DNA of 64,000 bases from Symsagittifera roscoffensis (GCF_963678635.1 NC_087070.1:18321318-18385317); one strand, 5' to 3'; positions 49,485-63,242 are shown, numbered from the stretch's first letter. Program-made: numbers and translations. Notes: a model not told the origin generated them from the letters alone.

Positions 49485-51965
49485 TCACCGTAGTGATCCA
49501 GGAGGTCCGCAAATTCTGGCGATTGTTTCATAGGGTGCAGTCACCCCAGAACCTGGCGCATTCCTATTAGCGACCAATCCTCCAGCTGTTTCTATCAACT
49601 TTCTCACTGTTTGCTCCATGACTGGGTCACCTAGGATGTCACTCGTGTCCGGGATTGTCACTCGACCAGTTGTAGCTGGGAGCCGCGTCTCCGTCGTTTG
49701 ACTCAACTCGCGAGGTGTCAAAAGTTCCATCAGGGACTGCCCACGAGGAATATTTCTTGTAGGTATCACTCTTTCTACGGCTGTCATCGACGCCAGCCGC
49801 TCCGATCGCTCTATTTCTTCACCCTGTTTCTTGTTACAATCTTCAAACAGTCTCTTCCACATGTCTCTGTCTTCTTCCGTACTGAGCATGGTTTTGGTCA
49901 TTTCGTCCAGCTGCCTTCATCTATCGTTTCGTTAAGATTTTGTATGATTTCGTTCGTCTGAACCTCTTCTTCTACTCTCGCCCTCTTTGGTGGCACAGCT
50001 GCTCTCAATTGTGAACTAGACGAGGCAGCCTCGCTGTTCATCTCCTGATGCATCCTTCTCAGACCAGGCCTGGTTGGTATGTACGGGAACTTCCCAATCC
50101 AGGCTCGTTCGCCAAGTCACTTCCTGAGAGAGCCCCGTTTATCCACCTCATTACCCTCATGTTCGGGCAGTCTATTAATCCTCTTTCTCCGTATGCTGCC
50201 ATCAATAAGACTTCTCTTGGGCGGTCCCCATGGTTATCAAGCCCCAAGATGTTTTTTAAGGCGGCCAGCAACATGACTACCTCTGGGTGCTCCACAGCGA
50301 AGTCTCGATCCATCAGGCATCTATCATCGGTCCTAGGTACGCCTTTTCCAGATCCATGTACTCGTTTAAATCAAAGTTGTCCATCTTCTTATATATTTCA
50401 TTCTTTTTATCAGTTTGATTAAAAGAAATCAGGGGAACAATTAAATGATCAGTCAGGATCTAGAAAAGAGGTCACGAATATCACATTTGTCAGCTTTACT
50501 CCAATTTTATATTAATTTTAACAGTTGAATAAAAAGATTTTGATCCTAAAATTTATTAAAATCAGTTTGATGTTTAAAATTTGAAGTTCGACCTAAGAAT
50601 GGACAGTCCAAACTTCAGATCTTTTCCTAAAATTGTCATTCGGTTTTTCATGGTCATTAATCCCATCATACCCAGGGTCTTAATAACATAACATATAACA
50701 AAACATAAGACACACAACACACATTTAGTATGACGCCTTCCTGCATGCAACCTAAACTCAGCCTATACTTAAATAATATTTCCCATGTAAGTATACTTGT
50801 ATATTAGTATCAGAGAAGATTACTTGTATCAGTGCATACAGCTCCCGTGGATGCAGTCGTCCTCTGTTCGGATCGTACACTGGAACCGAGAGTTCCTTTT
50901 TTCCCCTTTCCACAAGAAATTCACTCAATCTCGTCAAGGACAAGATTAGTTTTTCCGTGTCTACGTGCCGCTTCTCCGTCGCCCTCGTCACCAAGAAGCA
51001 TCAGTATTTTCCCGGTATCTGTGACGCCAACGGAGGCAAAGCTTCTACGCCTCCTATTCCTGGTCTATGCTTCCAAAGGAATTCTATGTTTTTATATTCT
51101 CTCTTAAAATCCACAGCTAACGCTGTCTTAAAACTCATGTCTGCTGTGATCGCTATCGCAAATATTCTTTTTGACAGTATAAAATCGCTATCTGTAAATA
51201 TTATGCTACTTCAATATTCATTTGGCAAGTTAAAATATGACTCAACTACTCTCCCTATGTCCTTTTTTTAGCGTCCTCGCCTGTTTATGCTTCTAGATCA
51301 CCTGTTTCTCTTGCTACTTTAAACTTTTTTATTAATAATTTTGCAGTTTGGGTAAGTCCTACCCCCACTCCCCGGACAAAAAATATCCAACGACGTCCCC
51401 GTCGATTGCACACCAGATTTTAAATCGAGGATGGAAGCAGGAATGAGTAATTGCCCTACCTGGGCAGCCCAGGAAGGATCATTCCTTTCGGTTTTTATGT
51501 ATTTCATGCTTTCACGAACTACATCTCGAATCTTGACTCTGGTCTCCTTTGGGTCCGACGTCATTTCGTTCAGCCATTCCAAGACACGCAGATTCGTCAA
51601 GTCTTGTTCATAGGATTGCTGTTGCTCGTCATCGAATTCCACCTCGGGCTTGGACCGGTCATCGACCCGCTCCTAGTCGTAATCGTCGACTATGTCGTAA
51701 TCACTCCTCGTCGTAATCGTCAACTACTTCTTCCACTATCTTTTTCAGATCTATCCCGTCCACTACGAAGTCATCTCCGTAAGGATTAAATTTCTTCGTG
51801 AGTCTTTCGAGTCTGTAACGTAAACGGAAGATCTGGTTCCAAATTTTTAGGGATTTCTATTTGTTCGGGGTCTTGCCAGTCCTCCTCTGCGTAGGGTAAG
51901 GTTTCTTCATTTGCTTCAATCACCTCCTTGGGATCCAGGTCCAGTGGTGGACTTGATCCTTCCTC
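49485..51965 (-). repeat. E3 amplified unit A
   Basis: Holds the post-integrase linker (about 51960-51700), the 40-nt conserved block (near 51368), the macrodomain-like region (about 51260-50758, broken), a non-coding gap (50383-50757) with the candidate splice acceptor (50460-50470), and the ORF2 start (50382 down to 49485). At about 51965 it is joined to ORF2 hydrolase sequence of unit B through a CCTAAGTAGCTGGGC junction. Confidence 0.75.
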
Positions 51966-54900
51966 CTAAGTAGCTGGGCTTTCGTTGCACCTCCAAAGGT
52001 CATCACCGTAGTGATCCAGGAGGTCCGCAAAATCTGGAGTACTCTCACAAAGCTTTCACCCAGTATCAGATGCGATGTCCCAAGTGGCAGTTGCTGCAGA
52101 TTTGCTGCTGGGCTCCAAGTGGATCGATTGAAGCAGGCTCGCGAATCCGTGTCCGGAACTCCTGTGAAGCTATACTTCAACTGCTTGTTCTTCTGCACGT
52201 CAATCACTCGGGACACTTTCTTCGGCTGTGAACTAGACGAGGCAGCCTCGCTGTTCATCTCCTGATGCATCCTTCTCAGACCAGGCCTAGGCTTGGTTGG
52301 CAGAGGCATCTCGCCTGGTTGGTATGTACGGGAACTTCCCAATCCAGGCTCGTTCGACAAGTCACTTCCTGAGAGAGCTCCGTTTCTCCACCTCATTACC
52401 CTCATGTTCGGGCGGTCTAATAATCCTCTTTCTCCGTATGCTGCCACCAATAAGACTTCTCTTGGGCGGTCCCCATGGTTATCAAGCCCCAAGATGTTTT
52501 TTAAGGCGGCCAGCAACATGACTACCTCTGGGTCCTCCACAGCGAAGTCTCGATCCATCAGACGACGATAGATCGCATCTATTATCGCTCCGTTTCTCCA
52601 CCTCATTACGCTCATGTTCGGGCGGTCTATTAATCCTCTTTCTCCGTATGCTGCCATCAATAAGACTTCTCTTGGGCGGTCCCCATGGTTATCAAGCCCC
52701 AAGATGTTTTTTAAGGCGGCCAGCAACATGACTACCTCTGGGTCCTCCACAGCGAAGTCTCGATCCATCAGACGACGATAGATCGCATCTATTATCGGTC
52801 CTACGTACGCCTTTGCCAGGTCCATGTACTCGTTTAAATCAAAGTTGTCCATCTTCTTATAGATTTCATTCTTTTTATCAGTTTGATTAAAAGAAACCAG
52901 GTGAACAATTAAATGAGCAGTCAGGGTCTAAAAAAGAGGTCACGAATATCACATTTGTCAGCTTTACTCCAATTTTATATTAAAATTCATTAAAAACAGT
53001 TTGATAAAAAGATTTTGATCCTAAAATTTATTAAAATCAGTTTGACGCTAAAATTTTGAAGTTCGACTTAAGAATGGACAGTCCAAACTTCAGATCTTTT
53101 CCTAAAATTGTCATTCGGTTTTTTCATGGTCATTTATCCCTTCATACCCAGGGTCTTAATAACATAACATATAACAAAACATAAGACACACAACACACAT
53201 TTAGTATGACGCCTTCCTGCATGCAACCTAAACTCAACCTATACTTAAATAATATTTCCTATGTAAGTATACTCGAATATTAGTATCAGAGAAGATTACG
53301 TGTATCAGTGCATACAGCTCCCGTGGATGCAGTCGTCCTCTGTTCGGATCGTACACTGGAACCGTGAGATCCTTTTTTTCCCTTTCCACAAGGAAGTCAC
53401 TCAATCTCGTCAAGGACAAGATTAGTTTTTTCGTGTCTACGTGCCGCTTCTCCGTCGCCCTCGTCACCGAGAAGCATCAGTACTTTTCCGGTATCTGTGA
53501 CGCCACCGGAGGCAAAGCTTATACGCCCTCTCTTCCTGTTCTATGCTTCCAAAGGAATTCTATGTTTTTATAGTCTCTCTTAAAATCCACTGCTAACGCT
53601 GTCTTAAAACTCATGTCTGCTGTGATCGCTATCGCACATATTCTTTTTGACAGTATAAAATCGCTACCTGTTGATTACTTCAGTATTCATTTGGCAAGTT
53701 AAAATATGGCTCAACTACTCTCCATATGTCCTTTTTTTAGCGTCCTCGCCTGTTTATGCTTCTAGATCACCTGTTTCTCTTGCTACTTTTAACTTTTTTA
53801 TTAATAATTTTGCAGTTTGGGTAAGTCCTACCCCCACTCCCCGGACAAAAAAATATCCAACGACGTCCCCGTCAATCGCACAACAGATTTTGAATCGAGG
53901 TGGGAAGCAGGAATGAGTATTTGCCCTTCCTGGGCAGCCCAGGAAGGATCATCCCTTTCGGTTTTTATGTATTTCATGCTTTCACGATCTTCATCTCGAA
54001 TCTTGACTCTGATCTCCCTTGGGTCCGACGTCATTTCGTTCAGCCATTCCAAGACACGCAGATTCGTCAAGTCTTGTTCATAGGATTGCTGTTGCTCGTC
54101 GTCGAATTCCACCTCGTGCTTGGACCGGTCATCGACCCACTCCTCGTCATAATCGTCGACTATGTCAATGTCCTGTCACACAGTTATTTCTTCTAGACCC
54201 ACTACTTCTTCCACTATCTTCTTCAGATCTATTCTGTCCACTACGAATTCATCCCCGTAAGAATTATATTTCTTCGTAAGTATTTCGAGTCTGTACCGTA
54301 AACGAAAGATCTGGTTCCAAATTCTTGGGGATGTCTGTTTGTTCGGGGTCTTGCCAGTCCTCCTCCTCTGCATAGGGTAAGATTTTTTTCATCTGCTTCA
54401 TTCACCTCCTTGGGATCCAGGTCCAGCGGTGGACTTGATCCTTCCTCTACGACCCCATTCCCATCGTTTTTTGCCCTGGTGCCTTTCTCATTGACCTCAC
54501 AGGCAGCGTCCATTCAAAGATAATCCCCTTTTCCATATCTGCAGGTATATATCAAATTTTTGTCGATGGGTTGTGTGGCTAAATGTTCTCGTAGTGAGCG
54601 GCTCGGCCAGTACTCAGTCTGGTGTACTTCCGTAATCATGAAAGGTCCCTTCCACTCTTTTAGGAGCTTTTTTGTTCCTTTCGATGGTATGACGTTTTGA
54701 AATACCCATACGTAGTCTCCTACCGAGTAAGCTTTTGCACTAGCTGCTTTTTTTATCGAATCTTTCCCTCTGCTTTGCCTGTGCCTGCTGAGTGTTCTGT
54801 CTACACAAGTCGTTTAGTCCCATCCCTTACGTAGACTTGTGGTAATGTTTTCTTTCCCTCATTCTCAGAGTAAAAGAAAGTCAAGGGCAAAGACTTCTCG

Positions 54901-55003
54901 TGTCCGGTCAACATCATGTGTGGACTAATTCCGATGGTGGATTGTTGCGTACTGTTGTAAGCTCCCACTACTTGTGGAAGATATCTGTCCCAATTGGTCA
55001 TGT
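51966..55003 (-). repeat. E3 amplified unit B
   Basis: Begins with part of integrase (55001-54530, including WDRYLPQVVGAYNSTQ and the GPF region), then linker, macrodomain-like region (ends 53234), gap, and an ORF2 start frame (52852-51920). That frame has an in-frame tandem duplication of about 62 codons (DAIYRRLMDRDFAVEDPEVV twice) and a deletion that fuses SEAASSSSQ to PKKVSRVIDVQKN. Its SGNH block I reads GES, not GDS. Joined to unit C at about 55003 within GGTCATGTCTCTTCC. Confidence 0.75.
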
Positions 55004-57166
55004 CTCTTCCACATGTCTCTGTCTTCTTCCGTACTGAGCATGGTTTTGGTCATTTCTTCCAGCTGCCTTCATCTATCGTTTCGTTAAAATTTTGTATGAT
55101 TTCGTTCGTCTGAACCTCTTCTTCTACTCTCGCCCTCTTTGGTGGCACAGCTGCCCTCAGTTGTGAACTAGACGAGGCAGCCTCGCTGGTCATCTCCTGA
55201 TGCATCCTCCTCGGACCAGGCCTAGGGTTGGTTGGCAGAGGCATCTCGCCTGGTTTGTATGTACGGGAACTTCCCAATCCAGGCTCGTTCGCCAAGTCAC
55301 TTCCTGAGAGAGCCCCGTTTCTCCACCTCATTACCCTCATGTTCGGGCGGTCTATTAATCGTCTTTCTCCGTATGCTGCCAACAATAAGACTTCTCTTTG
55401 GCGGTCCCCATGGTTATCAAGCCCCATGATGTTTTTTAAGGCGGCCAGCAACATGACTACCTCTGGGTCCTCCACAGCGAAATCTCGATCCATCAGACGA
55501 CAATAGATTGCATCTATCATCGGTCCAACGTACGCCTTTTCCAGATCCATGTACTCGTTTAAATCAAAGTTGTCCATCTTCTTATAGATTTCATTCTTTT
55601 TATCAGTTTGATTAACAGAAATCAGGTGAACAATTAAATGATCAGCCAGGATCTAGAAAAGAGGTCACGGAAATAACATTTGTCAGCTTTACTCCAATTT
55701 TATATTAAAATTCATTTAAAACAGTTGGATAAAAAGATTTTGGTCCTAAAGTATATTAAAATCAGTTTGATGCTAAAATTTTGAAGTTCGACCTAAGAAT
55801 GGACAGTCCAAACTTCAGATCTTTTCCTAAAATCGTCATTCGGTTTTTCATGGTCATTAATCCCTTCATACCCAGGGTCTTAATAACATAACATTTAACA
55901 TAACATAAGACACACAACACACATTTAGTATGACGCCTTCCTGCATGCAACCTAAACTCAACTTATACTTAAATAATATTTCCTATGTAAGTATACTCGA
56001 ATATTAGTATCAGAGAACATTACGTGTATCAGTGCATACAGCTCCCGTGGATGCAGTCGTCCTCTGTTCGGATCGTACACTGGAACCGAGAGTTCCTTTT
56101 TTTCCCTTTCAACAAGAAAGTCACTCAATCTCGTCAAGGACAAGATTAGTTTTTCCGTGTGTACGTGCCGCTTCTCCGTCGCCCTCGTCACCAAGAAGCA
56201 TCAGTACTTTTCCGGTATCTGTGACGCCACCGGAGGCAAAGCTTCTACGCCTCATATTCCTGGTATATGCTTCCAAAGGAATTCTATATTTTTATATTCT
56301 CTCTTAAAGTCCACTGCTAACGCTGTCTTAAAACTCATGTCTGCTGTGATCGCTATCGCACATATTCTTTTTGACAGTATAAAATTGCTATCTGTCAAAA
56401 TTATGCAACTTTAGTATTCATTTGGCAAGTTAAAATATGACTCAGCTACTCTCCCTTCGTCCTTTTTTAGCGTCCTCGTCTGTTTATGCTTCTAGATCAC
56501 CTGTTTCTCTTGCTACTTTTAACTTTTTTATTAATAATTTTGGAGTTTGGGTAAGTCCTACCCCCACTCCCCGGACAAAAAATATCCAACGATGTCCCCG
56601 TCGATTGCACACCAGATTTTAAATCGAGGTTGGAAGCAGGAATGAGTAATTGCCCTTCCTGGGCAGCCCAGGAAGGATCATCCATTTCGGTTTTTATGTA
56701 TTTCATGCTTTCACGATCTACATCTCGAATCTTGACTCTGGTCTCCTTTGGGTCCGACGTCATTTCGTTCAATCATTCCAAGACATGCAGATTCGTCAAG
56801 TCTTGTTCATAGGATTGCTGTTGCTCGTCGTCGAATTCCACCTCGGGCTTGGACCGGTCATCGACCCACTCCTCGTCGTAATCGTCGACTATGTCGTAAT
56901 CACTCCTCGTCGTAATCGTCAACTACTTCTTCCACTATCTTCTTCAGATCTATCCCGTCCACTACGAAGTCATCTCCGTAAGGATTATATTTCTTCGTGA
57001 GTCTTTCGAGTTTGTACCGTAAACGGAAGATCTGGTTCCAAATTCTTAGGGATCTCTATTTGTTCGGGGTCTTGCCAGTCCTCCTCTGCGTAGGGTAAGG
57101 TTTTTTCATCTGCTTCAATCACCTCCTTGGGATCCAGGTCCAGTGGTAGACTTGATCCTTCCTCCT
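55004..57166 (-). repeat. E3 amplified unit C
   Basis: Linker, 40-nt block (near 56567), macrodomain-like region (ends 55958), gap, and ORF2 start (55577-55050). At about 57166 it joins unit D through the same CCTAAGTAGCTGGGC junction as A/B, so this junction was itself copied. Confidence 0.75.
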
Positions 57167-59760
57167 AAGTAGCTGGGCTTTCGTTGCACCTCCAAAGGTC
57201 ATCACCGTAGTGATCCAGGAGGTCCGCAAATTCTGGCGATTGTTTCATAGGGTGCAGTCACCCCAGAACCTGGCGCATTCCTATTAGCGACCAATCCTCC
57301 AGCTGTTTCTATCAACTTTCTCACTGTTTGCTCCATGACTGGGTCACCTAGGATGTCACTCGTGTCCGGGATTGTCACTCGACCAGTTGTAGCTGGGAGC
57401 CGCGTCTCCGTCGTTTGACTCAACTCGCGAGGTGTCAAAAGTTCCATCGGGGACTGCCCACGAGGAATATTTCTTGTAGGTATCACTCTTTCTACGGCTG
57501 TCATCAACGCCAGCCGCTCCGACGCTCTTAGTACTCTCGCCTCAAGCGCTCTATTTCTTCACCCTGTTTCTTGTTACAATCTTCAAACAGTCTCTTCCAC
57601 ATGTATCTGTCTTCTTCCGTACTGAGCATGGTTTTGGTCATTTCGTCCAGCTGCCTTCATCTCTCGTTTCGTTAAGATTTTGTATGATTTCGTTCGTCTG
57701 AACCTCTTCTTCTACTCTCGCCCTCTTTGGTGGCACAGCTGCCCTCAGTTGTGAACTAGACGAGGCAGCCTCGCTGTTCATCTCCTGATGCATCCTTCTC
57801 AGACCAGGCCTAGGCCTGGTTGGCAGAGGCATCTCGCCTGGTTGGTATGTACGGGAACTTCCCAATCCAGGCTCGTCCGCCAAGTCACTTCCTGAGAGAG
57901 CTCCGTTTCTCCACCTCATTACCCTCATGTTCGGGCGGTCTATTAATCCTCTTTCTCCGTATGCTGCCATCAATAAGACTTCTCTTGGGCGGTCCCCATG
58001 GTTATCAAGCCCCAATATGTTTTTAAGCCAGCAACATGACTACCTCTGAGTCCTCCACAGCAAAGTCTCGATCCATCAGACGACGATAGATTGCATCTAT
58101 CATCGGTCCTACGTACGCCTTTGCCAGGTCCATGTACTCGTTTAAATCAAAGTTGTCCATCTTCTTATAGATTTCATTCTTTTTATCAGTTTGATTAAAA
58201 GAAATCAGGTGAACAATTAAATGATCAGTCAGGATCTAGAAAAGAGGTCACGAATATCACATTTGTCAGTTTTACTCCTATTTTATATTGAAACTCATTT
58301 AAAAGAGTTTGATAAAAACATTTTGATCCTAAAATTTCTTAAAATCAGTTTGACGCTAAAAGTTTGAAGTTCGACCTAAGAATGGACAGTCCAAACTTCA
58401 GATCTTTTCCTAAAATTGTCATTCGTTTTTTCATGGTCACTTATCCCTTCATACCCAGGGTCTTAATAATATAACATATAACATAACATAAGACACACAA
58501 CACATATTTAGTATGACGCCTTCCTGCATGCAACCTAAACTCAGCCTATACTTAAATAATATTTCCTATGTAAGTATACTTGTACGTTAGTATCAGAGAA
58601 GATTACGTGTATCAGTGCATACAGCTCCCGTGGATGCAGTCGTCCTCTGTTCGGATCGTACACTGGAACCGAGAGTTCCTTTTTTTCCCTTTCCACAAGG
58701 AAGTCACTCAATCTCGTCAAGGACAAGATTAGTTTTTCCGTGTCTACGTGCCGCTTCTCCGTCGCCCTCGTCACCAAGAAGCATCAGTACTTTTCCGGTA
58801 TCTGTGACGCCACCGGAGGCAAAGCTTCTACGCCTCATATTCCTGGTATATGCTTCCAAAAGAATTCTATGTTTTTATAGTCTCTCTTAAAATCCACTGC
58901 TAACGCTGTCTTAAAACTCATGTCTGCTGTGTTCGCTATCGCACATATTCTTTTTGACAGTACAAATTTGCTATCTGTCAATATTATGCTACTTCAGTAT
59001 TCATTTGGCAAGTTAAAATATGACTCAACTACTCTCCCTATGTCCTTTTTTTTTAGCATTCTCGCCTGCTTATGCTTCTAGATCACCTGTTTCTCTTGCT
59101 ACTTTTAACTTTTTATTAATATTTTTGGAGTTTGGGTAAGTCCTACCCCCACTCCCCGGACAAAAAATATCCAACGACGTCCCCGTCGATTGCACTCCAG
59201 ATTTTAAATCGAGGTTGGAAGCAGGAAAGAGTAATTGCCCTTCCTGGGCAGCCCAGGAAGGATCATCCCTTTCGGTTTTTATGTATTTCATGCTTTCACG
59301 AACTACATCTCGAATCTTGACTCTGGTCTCCTTTGGGTCCGACGTCATTTCGTTCAGCCATTCCAAGACACGCAGATTCGTCAAGTCTTGTTCATAGGAT
59401 TGCTGTTGCTCGTCGTCGAATTCCACCTCGGGCTTGGACCGATTATCGACCCACTCCTCGTCGTAATCATCGACCATGTCAATGTCCTGTGACACAGTTA
59501 GTTCTTCGAGACCCACTACTTCTTCCACTATCTTCTTCAGATCTATCCTGTCCACTACGAATTCATCTCCGTAAGGATTATATTTCTTCGTGAGTCTCTC
59601 GAGTCTGTACCGTAAACGGAAGATCTGGTTCCAAATTCTTGGGGATCTCTGTTTGTTCGGGGTGTTGCCAGTCCTCCTCTGCGTAGAATAAAGTTTGTTC
59701 ATCTGCTTCAATCACCTCCTTGGGATCCAGGTCCAGTGGTGGACTTGATCCTTCCTCTAC
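57167..59760 (-). repeat. E3 amplified unit D
   Basis: Continuous with the upstream integrase, so probably the original position. Linker (59711 frame), 40-nt block (near 59152), macrodomain-like region (ends 58541), gap, ORF2 start (about 58157 down to 57202). It shares with unit A a deletion joining the linker to the hydrolase interior (CAGAATTTGCGGACC). All four units share a TGA before TGCTTCT in the macrodomain-like region, so this break predates amplification. Confidence 0.75.
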
Positions 59761-59859
59761 GACCCCATTCCCATCGTTTTTCCCCTGGTGCCTTTCTCAT
59801 TGACCTCACAGGCAGCGTCCATTCAAAGATAATCCCCTTTTCCATATCTGCAGGTTATA

Positions 59860-60640
59860 TCAAACTTTTGTCGTTGGGTTGTGTGGCTTAATGTTCTCGT
59901 AGTGAGTGGCTCGGCTAGTACTCAGTCTATAAAAGCGTCCCGCCTGGTGAACTTCCGTAATCATGAAGGGTCCCTTCCACTCTTTTAGGAGCTTTTTTGT
60001 TCCTTTCGATGGTATGACGTTTTGAAATACCCATACGTAGTCTCCTACCGAGTAAGCTTTTGCACCAGCTGCTTTTTTATCGAATCCTTCCCTCTGCTTT
60101 GCCTGTGCCTGCTGAGTGTTCTGTCTACACAAGTCGTTTAGTCCCATCCCCTACGTAGACTTGTGGTAAAGTTTTCTTCCCCTCATACTCTGAGTAAAAG
60201 AAAGTCAAGGGCAAAGACTTCTCGTATCCGGTCAACATCTTGTTTGGACCAATTCCGGTGGTGGATTGTTGCGTACTGTTGTAAGCTCCCATTACATGTG
60301 GAAGATATTTGTCCCAATCGGTCATGTACATGGAACAATATAACCTCAGCATCGACAGTAACGTTCGATTTTGCCTTTCCACTAAGCCATTCGGCTGGAG
60401 ATGGTATGTCGTGGAGTGAGCTTGATCCACCTGTGAACGTCTCATGAGCTCTTTCGTAAGTTATCCAATTGAAACGTCTTCGGACAACCATGTCTCGCTA
60501 TCCAGGTATTGATCAGGTTATCGCACGTCTCTTCTGCTGAGGCAGTTATGCAGGGCCAAGACTTGATTGTAACCACTGTCTGTCATACAAATCTTTTGGT
60601 GATCAATCTGCACCACCTCGTTGAATTCAGATGACTCGAT
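59860..60640 (-). pseudogene. E3 integrase core and C-terminus
   Basis: 60445-60125 holds the third catalytic residue (LVERQN) and following helix; 60147-59860 holds the GPF module (WKGPFMITEV). Upstream to 60640 the first two catalytic aspartate regions are degraded. The H2C2 zinc domain is missing: at about 60645 sequence jumps from the SNLK region (E2 about 28235) to the SIESSEF region (E2 about 28605). Confidence 0.75.
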
Positions 60641-61945
60641 CGACTTTGAGGTTGCTCGTCATGCGGTTATTTCTCTGCACTCTTAGTAGGTCCGAGAGTC
60701 TGTATCTCGCCTTCAAGTAAGTCTTCATGACCCTCATCTGACTATTCATTTCATCTGGCTGATGCGTGTCATCTTCCATCTTGACACACCAAATCTTCGC
60801 CAACGGTTGTGTTTCTTGTTCGAACGGTTGGAGATCAGTCCTGACTACCTCTTTTTGTGGCAACAAACGTATCGAACATTTCGATACCGCTATTGTTTTC
60901 AGATCTTCTGCTGCATTGTCAAAGACTCACTTGATATGAGGTAGAGTCCTGATATACCACCCTGTCCAGATCCCTTGCTCGAGCCTCCACTAGTAGTGGG
61001 TTGATCGCTAGCTCTGACAGTTCCAATCCTGAGCTCGAGTTCCTGTCCGAGTAGGTGTCGATTCCTGAGTTCCGGGAATTGTCATTAATTGAAGAGTCTG
61101 CGATGGAGCACGTTCCCTCCTCCGGATCAATTCTATGCGTTCTGTTCATCCATCTGAACTCCCCGGACAAACTTTTATCCTCCAGGTCCTGTTCCTCATC
61201 AGGAACTTTTTCTTCTACATCAGACTCCCCAGACAAACTATCTTGTCCCGGGTTTTGATCCTGAACTCGCCTGCTCTCCTCACCGTTCGTCTCCCCGGAC
61301 AAATAATCTTCCCCCCCCTTTTCGTTCAACCTCTTCACTTTCCTTATCCTGGTCTTCAAAGGTAACCGTTTTCTTTTGTGGATCATTCCCCTGTTCTTTC
61401 CGTTTGTATGATGTGCTCGTCAAGACGTGTTGGGGTATCAAGGACACTAGTTGCTGAAATATAGTCCTACAATCCCTTGCGTTTTTTTTTGTCATCTTGA
61501 CAGCATGATCTTCACCTTCTCGCTGACTGTCAGTGATTCCATGGCTGCTGCCCACTCGGGGTCATCTCTGATCACTTCTCTCTCCAACAATGCACCTAGC
61601 ATCCGCATCACTTATGGTGTGACCTACACCGTTTTATCCCATAATGAGAGGCTGTTTCTGTTCATGCGAGAAAGTTCCTGCTGGACCAGGTTTGAGCGCA
61701 GCAACAGATCCAAGGGCACTGGGTCCTTCTTGGATAGAATATTTTTTTTCGGCTGCCTTCTCTACATGTCAAGGGAAGCGCTTCATAAGTTTCTTTGTCC
61801 AGAAACGAGAACCCTACCTTTATTTCTGCCTGATTGGCTTGCTTCTATTCCAATCTTGCATAGAACTTGGTCTTCTTGCTGAGGTTGTCAGCATTCTGGT
61901 GTTTATCACGCATCCTGTGCTCGATTATCATGTAGTAGTCGTCTA
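60641..61945 (-). pseudogene. E3 integrase linker
   Basis: Pieces 61555-61280, 61386-60919 and 60866-60627 match the acidic linker of E2. Three polypurine-like copies are present in reverse: 61291-61303, 61225-61237 (one change) and 61159-61171. Frames change several times. Confidence 0.65.
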
Positions 61946-61948
61946 ATC

Positions 61949-62486
61949 TTACTGTCCATCTACCAATATAACTCTGATCCATCGAGTTTGTCTTGAACCA
62001 GGATAACGCTCTGTTGTCCACGCGTAACTTAAGGGGAGCGTCCCCAAGTATGCGCGGTACTTTTCGACGAATGTGACTACTGCAAACATTTCTGTTTTTG
62101 GTGCACCATATTTTATCGCAGTGTCACTTAACACGGAGAATTGTTCTTCCATTCCATTCCTGCTCCTGATGCAGTATTCCTGAGATGGCTACTACTGATG
62201 CGTCTGTGTCAAGAACATACTTGCCCTTCTCTGTTGGCATGCCTACCACTGGCCTTTCGCATAGTTCCCGCTTTATGATCTCAAAGGCAGCTTGCGCTTC
62301 ATCGTTCCATTCGAACTTCTTTTCTTTGTTGCGCATCAGCTTCTGCATTGGATAAACCTTGTATGCATATCCTTTTATGAACTCACGGTAATAATTGGCG
62401 AATCCTAGGAAGCTCATGAGTTGTGTGTCCGTTCTGGGAGCCTTCCATATCAACACAGCCTCTACTGCTTGCGGATCCGGCATCAC
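61949..62486 (-). pseudogene. E3 RT connection and RNase H
   Basis: 62486-62124 (LGFANYYREFIKGYAYKVYPM, YVLDTDASVVAISG) and 62152-61949 (KTEMFAVVTFVEKY). One frame change divides them, near 62140. The VDNRALSWL block is damaged by an indel. Confidence 0.8.
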
Positions 62487-63222
62487 GCCATTCTTCCTAG
62501 AAACTTTATTGAACCCCTGAGGATCTCATATTTCGATGGTTTACAGTTCAAGCCTGCTCTCTTCATGCAGCCAAATACCTTCTCGAGCCGATCAATGTGG
62601 TTTTCCAGGGTGGGTGTTGCTATGACCACGTCATCCACGTAACAAATCACCAGGTTCCCGTACTTCTTCGTCACTCTGGTCAAAGTCGTCAAAGTCTAAG
62701 CCATCAGTCTTTGAAAAGTGGCCGTTGCGTTGCACAAGCCGAAGGGCATCCTCTTCCACTTGTACAACCCCAATTCACATGCGAATCCGGTCTTCTCTCT
62801 GTCCTTCTTCCGCAGAGGGACCTGCCAGAAGCCAGAACCCAAGTCCAGTGTGGTGAAGAGCTTGGCATCACCAAGTTTTGAGAGGCTCTCGTCTATTCGC
62901 GGTATCGGGTATGCATCTTTTATTGTCACTGAGTTAAAGTAACAAAAATCGCAACAGAACCTAAACTGCCCCCTTTCTTCTTTGGCTTGACTACCCCACA
63001 AGCCAAGGGCAATTTAGAGGGTTCTATCGTGTCGTATTCGAGCAAAATTTCTATTTCCGCTCGGCACGCTTCCGATTTATGTGGCGTCATCCATCTTGCG
63101 CCTCCCCTATGGGGAGCGGCGCCTTCCTCTAGTTCGATTTCGTGTTCGACGAAGTTACAACAAGCGATATCCGCCTTATGTTTTGAAAATACATCCGCGT
63201 TCCGATTTAAAACCGCCCGCAA
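62483..63222 (-). pseudogene. E3 reverse transcriptase
   Basis: Three pieces carry the RT blocks: HEIELEEGAAPHRGGARWMTPHK (63222-62926), DAYPIPRIDESL and MPFGLCNATATFQRLMA (63001-62696), and the catalytic YVDDVVIATPT (62692-62483). Breaks are small indels and a stop. Glycine stands where E2 has TGA (YLGRMVD-equivalent FLGRMA). Confidence 0.85.
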
Positions 63223-63242
63223 TGATTCAAAATCTCCCTCGC

